Assembly: GCF_003324165.1 (NCBI RefSeq)
Contig: NW_025407847.1
Location: 526,219 to 590,218, forward strand
Direction: 5' to 3'
Length of the DNA: 64,000 bases
Origin: Naegleria lovaniensis
Lineage: Eukaryota > Heterolobosea > Eutetramitea > Acrasida > Naegleriidae
The number at the start of each line of letters is the position of its first letter. Within the stretch, counting starts at the first letter, position 1. The notes under the pieces are model-generated. The model was not told the DNA's origin, made no database searches, and saw only the letters and a list, made by a program, of their open reading frames with translations. The translations under genes were made by a program, and so were the position numbers. This document shows, one piece after another, positions 53,944 through 63,151 of this stretch.

Positions 53944-54115
53944 GTTTCCAAGAAACCAAACTCGTGTTATTTAACACCTCAAAAACTTCATTCAATCCAA
54001 AAGGCAAAACCTCAATAAAGTTCGACTGTTCAGACGAACGCAGGAAAGATTTTGTATTTCAAGCCATGCCAGAGAGACAAAACCAGCAGAGCTCAGCTTG
54101 GAATTGCTGTTAGTG
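53944..54115 (-). repeat. 3' flank shared with DUF4116 copy C (inverted)
   Basis: Reverse-complement counterpart of 9903-10071, following the copy I stop. It includes the same words AATAAAGTT and AACACGAGTTTGGTTTCTTGG. Confidence 0.85.
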
Positions 54116-55680
54116 ATTTCGAATTGTTCCCAAATACACTCCATAATAAAAGTATTCCATTCTTTCTTGATACAATTCCTCATCATACTCTGAAACATAT
54201 CCAGATCTTTTGATTTCTTCTCGAAGTTTCACCATAAATTCGTGATCGTCTGTAATTTCTTTGGGTGTATATTGTAGAAGTGTGTTACCAACAAACTTTG
54301 CTGCTTTCAACAAGAATGATTTGTCACAAAATAATTTCTTTGAAATATAACGAAGACAATTGAGATCTCGTTTGATGACTTCCATCACAATTTCTTCGTC
54401 TATTTTCAATTCATCATCTGCGAATCTAATGGCGCCACACCTTTGTTTTACGGCTGTCAACACAACTTGTTTGTCTTTCTTCATCTCATTTGAAGCGTAA
54501 TACAAATAATATCCATCTTGAGTTACTGAAGTCAAGACTATTTCTCGATCATTCCTCAACTCTTCTGATGCATATCCAAGAGCATATCCATTTTGATTCA
54601 CAGCAGCCAACACCACTTGTTTGTCTCCTTTCAAATCTGAAGAGACAAATTGTAATGCCCTACCCTCTTGTTGAACAGCCATTAATGCAATTTCTTTGTC
54701 ATTCTGCAAGTCGTTAGAAGCAAATGCCAACGAACGACCATGATTTCTAACTGCACTCAAAACTATATCACGATCACTTTTGAGTTCACTTGACACAAAT
54801 TCAAGTAAAAGTCCAAATTCTTGAATGATCTTCATAATGATTTCTTTCGATGAATAATCAAAAGAGCATGAGGTTTCCAATTCATCTGGAAATATTAATT
54901 TGAGAGCTTGTAACATGAAATCTTGATTTTGAAGGAAATCTTTGGAAACGTATAGAAGTGCATTCTTATTTTGTTTGATTGCTTCTAATGCAACTGTTTC
55001 ATACCAATCTGAATTTTGTGAGCTGTCATATTCGATACATTGCAATGCAGTTCCATTTTGTTTGACAGCAGTGAGCACAACTTCTTTGTCATTTCCCAGT
55101 TTATGGTGCCACTTAAGAGCCATTCCATTCTGTCTCACAACTTTTAACACGAATTCCCTGTCATCTTGAAGCGCTAGTGAAGCATATCTAAATGATACAT
55201 CATTTTCCTTTGTGGCTGTCAATACCACTTCTTTATCATTGCGAAAATGTTTATCTGCAAACGGTAACTCTGAACCTTTTTGTTGAACCATTTTCAAAAC
55301 AAAATCTCGATCTCGTTTTAATTGTGTGGATGCAAATTTCAATCCATATCCATACTTTTTGAAATGATTCAACACAAATTCATGATCATTCATAAACTCA
55401 ACAGGAAAGAAGTTTTAAATTTTAATTCCCGATTCAAAAGCCATTTCTTTTTTCCTTCTTGTTGCCATGAGAATTTCTTTTTCAATAACAATTCTTCATT
55501 CCAAGTGTGTTCATAATTTTCATCATCATGATGAAATAAACAAGTTGAAAAATCAACAAGGATCATCCGAACATTTTCATCATCATTTATCCATGTTGGA
55601 GTTAATTTTTGTTTCTTGAATGACGACCCTGATGAGAGATTAGTTTGAAACTCGATGAACAGATCGTCTTTTTTCGCCAT
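54110..55680 (-). CDS. DUF4116-repeat protein, copy I (about 523 aa, one frame break)
   Basis: A close relative of copies B and C on the opposite strand. ATG 55680 (MAKKDDLFIEFQTNLSS) is equivalent to the copy C start; the frame is open further up to an ATG at 55800, which would add a Thr-rich 40-residue leader. N-terminal KKQKLTPTWINDDENVRM and ILVDFSTCLFHHDDEN equal copy C; the middle (SSKEI, then MKIIQEFGLLLEFVSSEL to GDKQVVLAAVNQNG) equals copy B; the end is its own mix. The frame breaks near 55400 (NRELKF / FFPVEFMNDH), one A short in TTTAAAACTTC. Cap ELYQERMEYFYYGVYLG. Function unknown. Confidence 0.8.
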
Positions 55681-55971
55681 TTTTTTTGCATGCTTTGTTT
55701 TTGGAACTAAAGATGTCCCTGGTTTCACTGCAGTTGTGATAGAATCCGTTGGCTTTGTGCTGTTATTGGCTGTCTTTGAACCATCCATTGTTGTAGTCAT
55801 TGGCTTGGTCACTCAATTTTTGGCAACAAAGGTTGGCTTGGCGAATGAACCTGAGTGAAAGAGCTATTTGGCTGCTATGTAATAGAAATAATTCCATGAA
55901 TCTCTTTTAAATTTATCATCAACAGAGCCATAATTTTTTGTAGCTTGATATTTTTCGAGACCAAATTCAAA

Positions 55972-56392
55972 ATGATTAGTTTTATCAGATATTTCGGTCT
56001 TTGGGGATCATCATCCTTAGGTTTTTTAACCTCCAACTTTGTAACAGCTCACAAAACTGTTCAAGTTTTTTTCGTCTATAAATCCCTTCATATGCAGTTT
56101 AAGGAATTCGATGGTGTGAAAAGGATATCCTCCAATAAGAATTTACTCGAGAAGAGACGAATTGAATTACAGGAGAAGGAACGAACTTGTAAGCTCAACA
56201 AAATCTTTCTCTCATCAAATTTATTGCTACCGGTTCGAAAATTAGTGATGAGGAAAAAAAGAAGCTTTTCATGATTCAAAACGATTTGAATATGACCATC
56301 TTGAATAATAACCACTCTTCTTTCGATGACTTTTTTAGTACAAACACTACAAGGAGTATATGCACGAGATTTTGTCCTTACTTGAGAAATAA
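55972..56392 (+). CDS. Small unknown protein (about 140 aa) with two frame breaks
   Basis: From ATG 55972 the text MISFIRYFGLWGSSSLGFL, then FKEFDGVKRISSNKNLLEKR runs to RTCKLN; it continues one base off as NLSLIKFIATGSKISDEEKK and IQNDLNMTILNNNHSSFDDF, and again one base off as YKHYKEYMHEILSLLEK before a TAA at 56390-56392. Both breaks fit one missing base, the first in an A-run. The N-terminus is hydrophobic and basic and could be a mitochondrial presequence (inference). I do not recognise the family, and it may be a pseudogene. Confidence 0.45.
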
Positions 56393-56500
56393 AAAGGATG
56401 TGTTGAAAACAATCATTTAAATAATATTAAGAACGTCATTATTGATTTATCGAAAAAATTAATTTAAGGGTCTTCGTTTATTGGAACTATCTACATAAGC

Positions 56501-58873
56501 TTAATGTTTGTTATTGTTTTTGAGATGATTTTTAAACTTGGCCTTCTCATCCTCGTTCAAGCAGTAAATATTCAAGTTGAAGGTGTGAAGAGAAAAGTTG
56601 GTCAAGAGTGAAGAGAGGATATTTCTCGTGCCATCGGCAGAGAAAGATGTGCCCATAAGTTTAAGGCTCTGCAACTTCTTATTTTTCTCAAGCAAGTTAC
56701 ATAATTCTGGAAGTGAGCCGTCACCGATCAACGTATTGTTTGACATGTCTACTGATGTGATACGCTCGTTCTTAGTAAGTGCTGAGAAAATGGTCTTGGC
56801 AGACGCATCATCACATCCCTTGTTAGAAATATCCAAGCTCTTCAAGTGAGATGATATCTCAATCACTTCACCAACATCAATCAGCTGCTGACGATCCAGA
56901 TCTTTAAAGTCACAATACACTGCTGAAAATTCTAGATCTGTTACAGAACCATCCTCAACGCTGTCAAGTAGATCTTCAAGTTCTTGGACAAATACGTACG
57001 ACTTGGTTGAAGTGACGGACGAGGCTTCGCTCAACGCAGGTGACAATCCTTCCTCAATATTTGCTGTTGCGGAAGTGTGTGGCACAGTTGGTACTGTGTC
57101 TACTTGAATAGATGGCGGAGCACTCTTTGGGGTATTCTTGAGCTCTTGTTCGAGAGTATTGATTCGTTTCAAGAGTGTTTGCTTTTCTTGTTCAAAATCT
57201 GATTTGAGTTTTGATTCCTTGATGAAGGCATCCTTCAACATGTTTTTCGATTTTTCGTATAGTTCATTCATAGACGCAAGCTTGTTCTTTTCTTCTTCAA
57301 GATTCTCGACCTTCGATAACAACTCTTGCTTTTCTTTCTCGAAATTGGTTTTCAGATTGGACTGTGTTGTATATGCTTCCTTTAGCATGCTTTTCACTTT
57401 TTCGAGCTTTTCGTTCAATTCAGTCAACTCGATGGATTTTGCGTTGAGATTACCATTGATATTCTTGACCTCCTCTGACAGTTGTTGCTTCTCCTTTGAA
57501 AGTTTTTCTTTCGATTCGGTCAAGTGATCCAACTCTTTCTCTAAACGAACAACTTGTTGTTGACAGTGTTCGTGATCCTTCGTTTTAGATATCAATTCTA
57601 TGGTGGTTGATATTACCTTCTCTTGCAACTGCTTATAAAGAGATTCTTGGTATTTGATTAGCTCTTCTTTTTCATGCAACGTGTGTCTTAATTCATTCAT
57701 CGCATGTGCTAAGCTGTCCTTCTCTTTGGTCAACTCTTGAATTTGCTGTGTAGCAATGTTTGTGTGTTCCTCTAGCTCTTTGACAGTATCATGATGTTGA
57801 CAAGTTAATTTCTCGTTTTCGTTTCTCGCACAATTCAATGATTCCTTCACAATTTGGAGTTCTTGAGACAATGATTCAACTTGATGTTCCAACTGGATTT
57901 TGGAATTTTCATGAGAGTTGTTTAACACTGTAGCGTGATCAAATTCTGATTCCTTGTTGTGCAAATTTTTCTTCAATGTTTCAATTTCTATCTGTTGTTT
58001 CTCAATTTGTGTCAAGAATTCTTGTTGTTGTTTGTGTAAAGTCTTCTCCATATCAACAAGGGCCTGTTCGAGGAGGTTTGATCTTGTTGTGGCTTCGGAG
58101 AGCATTTCTGTCAAACTTTCAATCTCTTTCTCTTTCTTCTCTAACTGATCTTTCTGATACCTTTCACTCATGGACAGTAATTGCGGAATCAGGGTAGTTT
58201 GTTGGTGAATTTCTTTAAGAAGCGAATCATGTTCCATTTGTTTCATCTTGGACATGTTGAGTAAATGCGGTAACAAAGTTGGTCCTTGTTGTCTTGTCAT
58301 GACATGTGAAGGAAAAGGTATCGAGCTACTGTTCTGTTGATATTGTGGTTCTTGTGAGGAGTTAATATGTTCTTGCGATGACATGGATAACTGTTTTTGT
58401 ACCACTTGCTTTGTTGTCAACCAAAGAAAAACATCAAATTCTTGAAGTGGTTTCAACAGCTGTTTCACATAATCCAGATCCAACTTTAATGTCGGATCCT
58501 TATTCATTCGATGAATCATTTCATTTAAACATTCTTTACAATATTGCAAAGTACAAGCAAGCATGAAAGAATTTTCATGTTTAGTTGGTGTTGTTGTTGT
58601 TGGTACGGATGTCAATGGAGAATTTGTGTTTTCTGCTTGTGTGGAATATACAGAAAGAAAATCAATGTTCTGAGTGTGTGAGAGAAAATTAGTGATCAAT
58701 GAAATGGCTTCGGTTGAATTTTCAGTATGATGTAATCTTGAAAGAATGAGACAAATAACGTGAGCGTTGAGGTTGGAACGTACGATCATGACGATGGCTC
58801 GTTGAGTATTTTTTTTATGGTCTTTGTTCAAATTCTTGTGTTGGTATTCTTTTGACACTTGACAGCAGCTCAT
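56501..58873 (-). CDS. Coiled-coil protein with C-terminal tropomodulin-like LRR (790 aa)
   Basis: An intact 790-residue protein from ATG 58873. Residues 1-230 are mixed, with helical segments and Thr-rich linkers (PTTTTPTKHENS). Residues about 235-590 form a long coiled coil (e.g. KEKEIESLTEMLSEATTRS). Residues about 635-790 form a short set of RI/tropomodulin-type leucine-rich repeats: LKSLDISNKGCDDASAKTIF, ALTKNERITSVDMSNNTLIG, LLEKNKKLQSLKLMGTSFSA. In tropomodulins this LRR caps actin pointed ends, but the tropomyosin/actin-binding N-terminus is not evident, so an actin role is only suggested. Head to head with the TMEM151-like gene. Confidence 0.75.
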   Translation of the reverse strand: MSCCQVSKEYQHKNLNKDHKKNTQRAIVMIVRSNLNAHVICLILSRLHHTENSTEAISLITNFLSHTQNIDFLSVYSTQAENTNSPLTSVPTTTTPTKHENSFMLACTLQYCKECLNEMIHRMNKDPTLKLDLDYVKQLLKPLQEFDVFLWLTTKQVVQKQLSMSSQEHINSSQEPQYQQNSSSIPFPSHVMTRQQGPTLLPHLLNMSKMKQMEHDSLLKEIHQQTTLIPQLLSMSERYQKDQLEKKEKEIESLTEMLSEATTRSNLLEQALVDMEKTLHKQQQEFLTQIEKQQIEIETLKKNLHNKESEFDHATVLNNSHENSKIQLEHQVESLSQELQIVKESLNCARNENEKLTCQHHDTVKELEEHTNIATQQIQELTKEKDSLAHAMNELRHTLHEKEELIKYQESLYKQLQEKVISTTIELISKTKDHEHCQQQVVRLEKELDHLTESKEKLSKEKQQLSEEVKNINGNLNAKSIELTELNEKLEKVKSMLKEAYTTQSNLKTNFEKEKQELLSKVENLEEEKNKLASMNELYEKSKNMLKDAFIKESKLKSDFEQEKQTLLKRINTLEQELKNTPKSAPPSIQVDTVPTVPHTSATANIEEGLSPALSEASSVTSTKSYVFVQELEDLLDSVEDGSVTDLEFSAVYCDFKDLDRQQLIDVGEVIEISSHLKSLDISNKGCDDASAKTIFSALTKNERITSVDMSNNTLIGDGSLPELCNLLEKNKKLQSLKLMGTSFSADGTRNILSSLLTNFSLHTFNLNIYCLNEDEKAKFKNHLKNNNKH

Positions 58874-59172
58874 TGTTGAATTTCACAGCTTTGAAAAATG
58901 AATTAGGGTGACTGTTGTTTGGACGTGTGTTTGTTGCAACACAAGTGAAAATTCCAAACAAATCTTCTCGGTTTGAGATACTTTGAAGTCCTTGTATTCT
59001 TTTGGCGAGTTGCATGCATTTTGAAACACAGTTTGTTAATATTGATTGGTGGTTCACGCTCCACCAACCATGGCCACACCAATCAAAACTGCCCTCCAGT
59101 TCGGAGTTATCTTTTCATTCTCCACAAATTCTTGGAAGAAAACCTCAACTGAGCTTTCATCATCTTTAAAAA
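58874..59172. other. Divergent promoter region
   Basis: About 300 bp between divergent genes. A plus-strand frame from an ATG at 59070 (ACCATGGCC) overlaps the next gene's start, but is not supported by any family. Confidence 0.4.
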
Positions 59173-60844
59173 ATGCTTGGAGGTGGTTTCTCTCTGTTGG
59201 TGAATGGCCAGCCGGTCAAGTTACGAGGTGCGTTCGGAGGTAACCACAATGGCAATCAACCCTATGCTGGAAGGAGACCCTCGTTCCGTGCCATGTGCAA
59301 TCCTTACGGAAATGTTTATTTCATCATGGTGTTGAGTATTATTATTTGGATCCTTGTTCTTTCTCAAATCATTTGTGAGTTCTTTGTTTATCCCGATGGA
59401 GATGTGTTTGTAAAAATCATGCCTAGAGCGTTTATATATCCCATCTTGTTGGTCTGTTTGATTTTCTACATTCCGAGCATATTTATGAGTCCCACTTATA
59501 GTTACTTGACCAATTTTAATGTGAATCAAAAGATTCATGAAATTGTACAGAAAACCATTAGAGATAAGCCTATTATTGAATTGCATGTTTCCTGTTATCA
59601 CTATGAAACGAGGTATGTTTTTTTTATTAGGATTATTACATGTGCATGATCATGTGTATGATGTATGAAAATTATTGCATGAAAATTATTATTTCTGTGA
59701 ATCTCATTGGACTCTTAACTCTAGAACTCATACCACGACAGATGCTCATGGAAAACTAAAAACTGAAACACGATCTGTGAGAGTAACCACCCATACAGAT
59801 TCCAAACAAATGCCATTCGAGTTTCATAGAGATTTTTCACCTCCATTTGCGTAAGTTGTTGTTATTCCCATACTCGAGTAGCATTGTATATTTGACACTT
59901 TCATGACTTTTTTCAATAACTTTTGGTAATAAATTACCACCAGTGTTAAGGAAACATCAAAATCATTTATTAAATTAGACATGGATCAAAGGGTGTTTGT
60001 TACTGATGAAGAAACCAAGAAAATTCTCGATGAAGAACGTGTTGCCATCTATGTTGCAAACAGAAATCGTGACACACACATGGACTATGCAGAATTTTGG
60101 GGAACTGGTAGGTTGTTAATGTCACAATTTTCTACAAAATTGAGTAATAATATTATTGAACTATGGTACACTTGTTGCAACGCTTTACGGAATGACAGAG
60201 GATTTTGAAAGCTCCCTTCTCACACCCAATCCAAAATCGAAAATTCCAAAAATTGCCACTCCCTTCTGGTATCAATTTTTCTGTCTCTTTTTCCTCGGAT
60301 GGGCCTATACGTTGTGGTTCAATAATATTTGTGACACTCAAGAATATACATTCATTAAGGAATTGTCCTATTATCCCTTCAGTGATGGTCAAGTGGACAA
60401 TAATGTTGATCCTAACATGTACATGGGAGGTGCTTACGGATTCCAATCGTTCGGAGGCCCCAACACATTTTGTCGAACGTTTAACACGAGCGATCAGTTG
60501 AAAGATTTCCCAACGAATATGTTTACTTCGCCTCAACCAATGCCATCCTTTCAACCCAACAACCTCAACAACCTCAACAACAACCTTCATTTGGTCAACC
60601 TTCTACCTCCATGATGACCTCACCTTATTATCAAGCATCGTCGTCGCAACCTTACCATAATAATAATTATTACATCACCAATAACGCCAACACTGCCAAT
60701 CAAAATCCATTCCTCCCATCCAATCAAAGAACAAGCTTAAATTTACCTCCACATATTGGCGATGTTTCCTTTCATCATGGCTCTGATACTGAACCACTCG
60801 TTCCAAATTACAATTCGAGAGGGTACGTGCCACCTCAACTCTGA
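59173..60844 (+). CDS. TMEM151-like membrane protein (about 476 aa, multi-exon)
   Basis: Exons 59173-59612, 59725-59850, 59944-60107 and a last exon to 60844. The first two introns (112 and 93 nt) are clear GTATGT...CTAG and GTAAGT...CCAG. Two transmembrane helices follow a short N-terminus (YFIMVLSIIIWILVLSQIIC, and AFIYPILLVCLIFYIPSIF). The family mark is ELHVSCYHYETRTHTTT...RSVRVTTHTDSK, as in TMEM151 proteins of animals. A further hydrophobic segment (FFCLFFLGWAYTLWF) lies near 60290. Between 60107 and 60156 the frame changes; either a 37-nt intron ending in GAG at 60144 or an indel explains it. A second break at about 60550 in a CAA repeat leads to a Asn/Gln/Ser-rich tail ending PQL. Function of the family unknown. 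Confidence 0.7.
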
Positions 60845-61241
60845 GGTGTGTTATTGCATTGTTGATGTTCAATAACGAGCCAATTTTTGTCATGATCCCA
60901 TTCACAAATAAAGAACAAGTCCATCCCGCCTCACAAACACGTTACATGAAAAAGTTTCAGTGAGAAATGTGACATTCCGTTACATTTTTAAAGTTTTTTG
61001 TCCTCTTTCGGGATTCTCTCTATTCTTAAAAAAAAACCTCACAACAACAGATACCTTTCCAATCCCTGTGCGTTCCTTGTTGCATTTTGTGTTTCACTAG
61101 TCAGCAGTAGTACAATAATCCAACAGATTCACATTATAAAACATACATTCATCATAGAGCTTTTTGTATTTTAATAGCGAGAATCCTCTTCCCAATCCTT
61201 CTTGTATTGTCCTTCTTCCGAATCCTTCCCAAATCATCATC
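60845..61241. other. Intergenic, leader of the next gene
   Basis: About 400 bp with T/A runs and no gene. The frame of the next gene stays open up to a TTG at 61164, so the region before its ATG is short of stops, but it has no conserved text. Confidence 0.4.
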
Positions 61242-62969
61242 ATGCCTTCTCAAAAGAATCATCCAGAAGCACCAACCATTACATTACCAGCCTCCTTGTT
61301 ATTGAATTCATCACTCTCTTCTCGTATTTCATCGAGCTCTACCAACCAAAAACCAAACACTGCCAACTCCTCTACGATGAACACCACCAAATCAACAACA
61401 ACAACTGTATCATCGTTTGGTTCTTCCAAAGTTTTGGCAGGCACTACTAATACTTCTCCTCAATTCTTTTCATCTTCTACTTCAACAACAACAACAACAA
61501 CAGCATTGGCTCCATCACGTAAAATTCATCTCGTAACCTTGGAAGAGAAACAACGAGACCAAAAGCAGCAGCAATTCTCTTCTTCTATTCTTCCAACCAC
61601 CACTCGTTCCGATCTCTCGGAACCAAAAGTACCTTCTTCCTCAATGAATGGCAAGAAAAAGAAGAAGAAACAACAACCAAATTCCGTACAAAAGAATGAT
61701 CTGCAATTACCTCAAACAACGCCTCCTCCTGTTCCCTCCATTTCTACTTGCCATCTCAATTCCTCAACTCCCCAAAAAAGGAAAACCTCATCTTCATCAT
61801 CGCCTAATATTCATCCTCAACAACCGCAACAACCCACTCTTTCACCCATGATTGAATTTGAGGAAGATGGAATTTTAGAAGATCGAGCTTCTGTCTTGAC
61901 CAATAGTGCTCGTTCCAGAGCTCCCAGCCATACATTAACTCTTTCTCCAAGAAGTGCCTCTACTTTGAGTTCGGCATCTTCCGATGATGGAATGATGACA
62001 CGTGGACATACAATGATTCAGAGCTATGAAGAAGATGGTCACGACGATGAAGATGAATTGATGAATGGATCGAATCGATCAAGTAAGACATTGAAAAAAA
62101 CAAATCAACGTTTGAAGAAACGAGTTCAAAGTTTAACTGCAGAACATGCTGAGGCTCTTCAAAAATTGACATTGTTACAGGAGGAATTGAATACATTGAA
62201 GCAGTCGTATGAAACCGAGTTGAGCAAAACCAAGCACATGTCACAAGTCATTATTGGCGATTTGAAAACTCGAAATGACAATCTGAAAGAAAAACTCAAA
62301 AAGCAGAAAGAGGAATTGGAACATTTAGAAAATTCTGTTATTACTCCATTGCGAACTTCTTTTGAGAGCAAGAAATTGGAATTTGAAAATGTGATTGTCA
62401 CTCTCAAGGATCAATTGCAAAATTTGAGTGCAGCCGAGGAACGAAAATATCAGGAAATACTGACTGAACAGGAAACTGATTTCACGACAAAGATGGAATT
62501 GTTAAAGAAGGAACATGAACAAACCCTTCAGCGACAACATCAATTGAAGATTGAGTTGGAAGCCATAGTCACAAGAAGAACGGAAGAAATAATCTCCCTC
62601 AAACTCACCATCGAGTCCACTCAACAATTGTTGACTCACACAAGGACCAATTACGAGACTCAGATCGAAAAACTCACAACTCAATTCAAGACAAGAGAGG
62701 ACGAGTTATTACATCTTCTCAAGCTCAAAGAGGAAGAAAATCAAAGACTGTTACAAGAAAATGCGCTACTTCGAGACAAGCTCAAAGAGAAACCTCAGTT
62801 CTCTCATGCAAGCAACAATGATAATGACATGGTTAAGAAGTTTGCAAATCTCATTCCAAAACAATACCCAGGTTCTTCTTTAAAATCTGTGAGGTCGTCA
62901 CAACCCTCCACTGCAATGGCTAGCTCAATTTTACAATTTTTACAAGGTAAACGATGTGTACAGTTGTAA
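61242..62969 (+). CDS. Coiled-coil protein with disordered N-terminus (575 aa)
   Basis: ATG 61242 (CATCATCATGCC). Residues 1-280 are low complexity, rich in Ser, Thr, Pro and Gln, with runs encoded by ACA and CAA triplets and a Lys-rich patch (GKKKKKKQQ). Residues about 285-535 form a coiled coil (KTLKKTNQRLKKRVQSLTAE, and further heptads). The last about 40 residues (SSLKSVRSSQPSTAMASSIL) are uncharged. I do not recognise a family; centrosomal or vesicle-tether proteins share this build. No signal peptide. Confidence 0.7.
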   Translation: MPSQKNHPEAPTITLPASLLLNSSLSSRISSSSTNQKPNTANSSTMNTTKSTTTTVSSFGSSKVLAGTTNTSPQFFSSSTSTTTTTTALAPSRKIHLVTLEEKQRDQKQQQFSSSILPTTTRSDLSEPKVPSSSMNGKKKKKKQQPNSVQKNDLQLPQTTPPPVPSISTCHLNSSTPQKRKTSSSSSPNIHPQQPQQPTLSPMIEFEEDGILEDRASVLTNSARSRAPSHTLTLSPRSASTLSSASSDDGMMTRGHTMIQSYEEDGHDDEDELMNGSNRSSKTLKKTNQRLKKRVQSLTAEHAEALQKLTLLQEELNTLKQSYETELSKTKHMSQVIIGDLKTRNDNLKEKLKKQKEELEHLENSVITPLRTSFESKKLEFENVIVTLKDQLQNLSAAEERKYQEILTEQETDFTTKMELLKKEHEQTLQRQHQLKIELEAIVTRRTEEIISLKLTIESTQQLLTHTRTNYETQIEKLTTQFKTREDELLHLLKLKEEENQRLLQENALLRDKLKEKPQFSHASNNDNDMVKKFANLIPKQYPGSSLKSVRSSQPSTAMASSILQFLQGKRCVQL

Positions 62970-63151
62970 ATAAATGGAAAATGATCAAAATTTAAGTGTA
63001 TTTAAGCAAGTTTAACTTTAAACAACAGCGCTACTCGTTCTACAAATTGCATAAACCTCTCTCAACTGCAAACTACAACGAATTCAGAATGGAAGGACGA
63101 GAAATAAACTCAATAAGTCCTTGTCAGTGCTTACTACAATTTAAAGTAACG

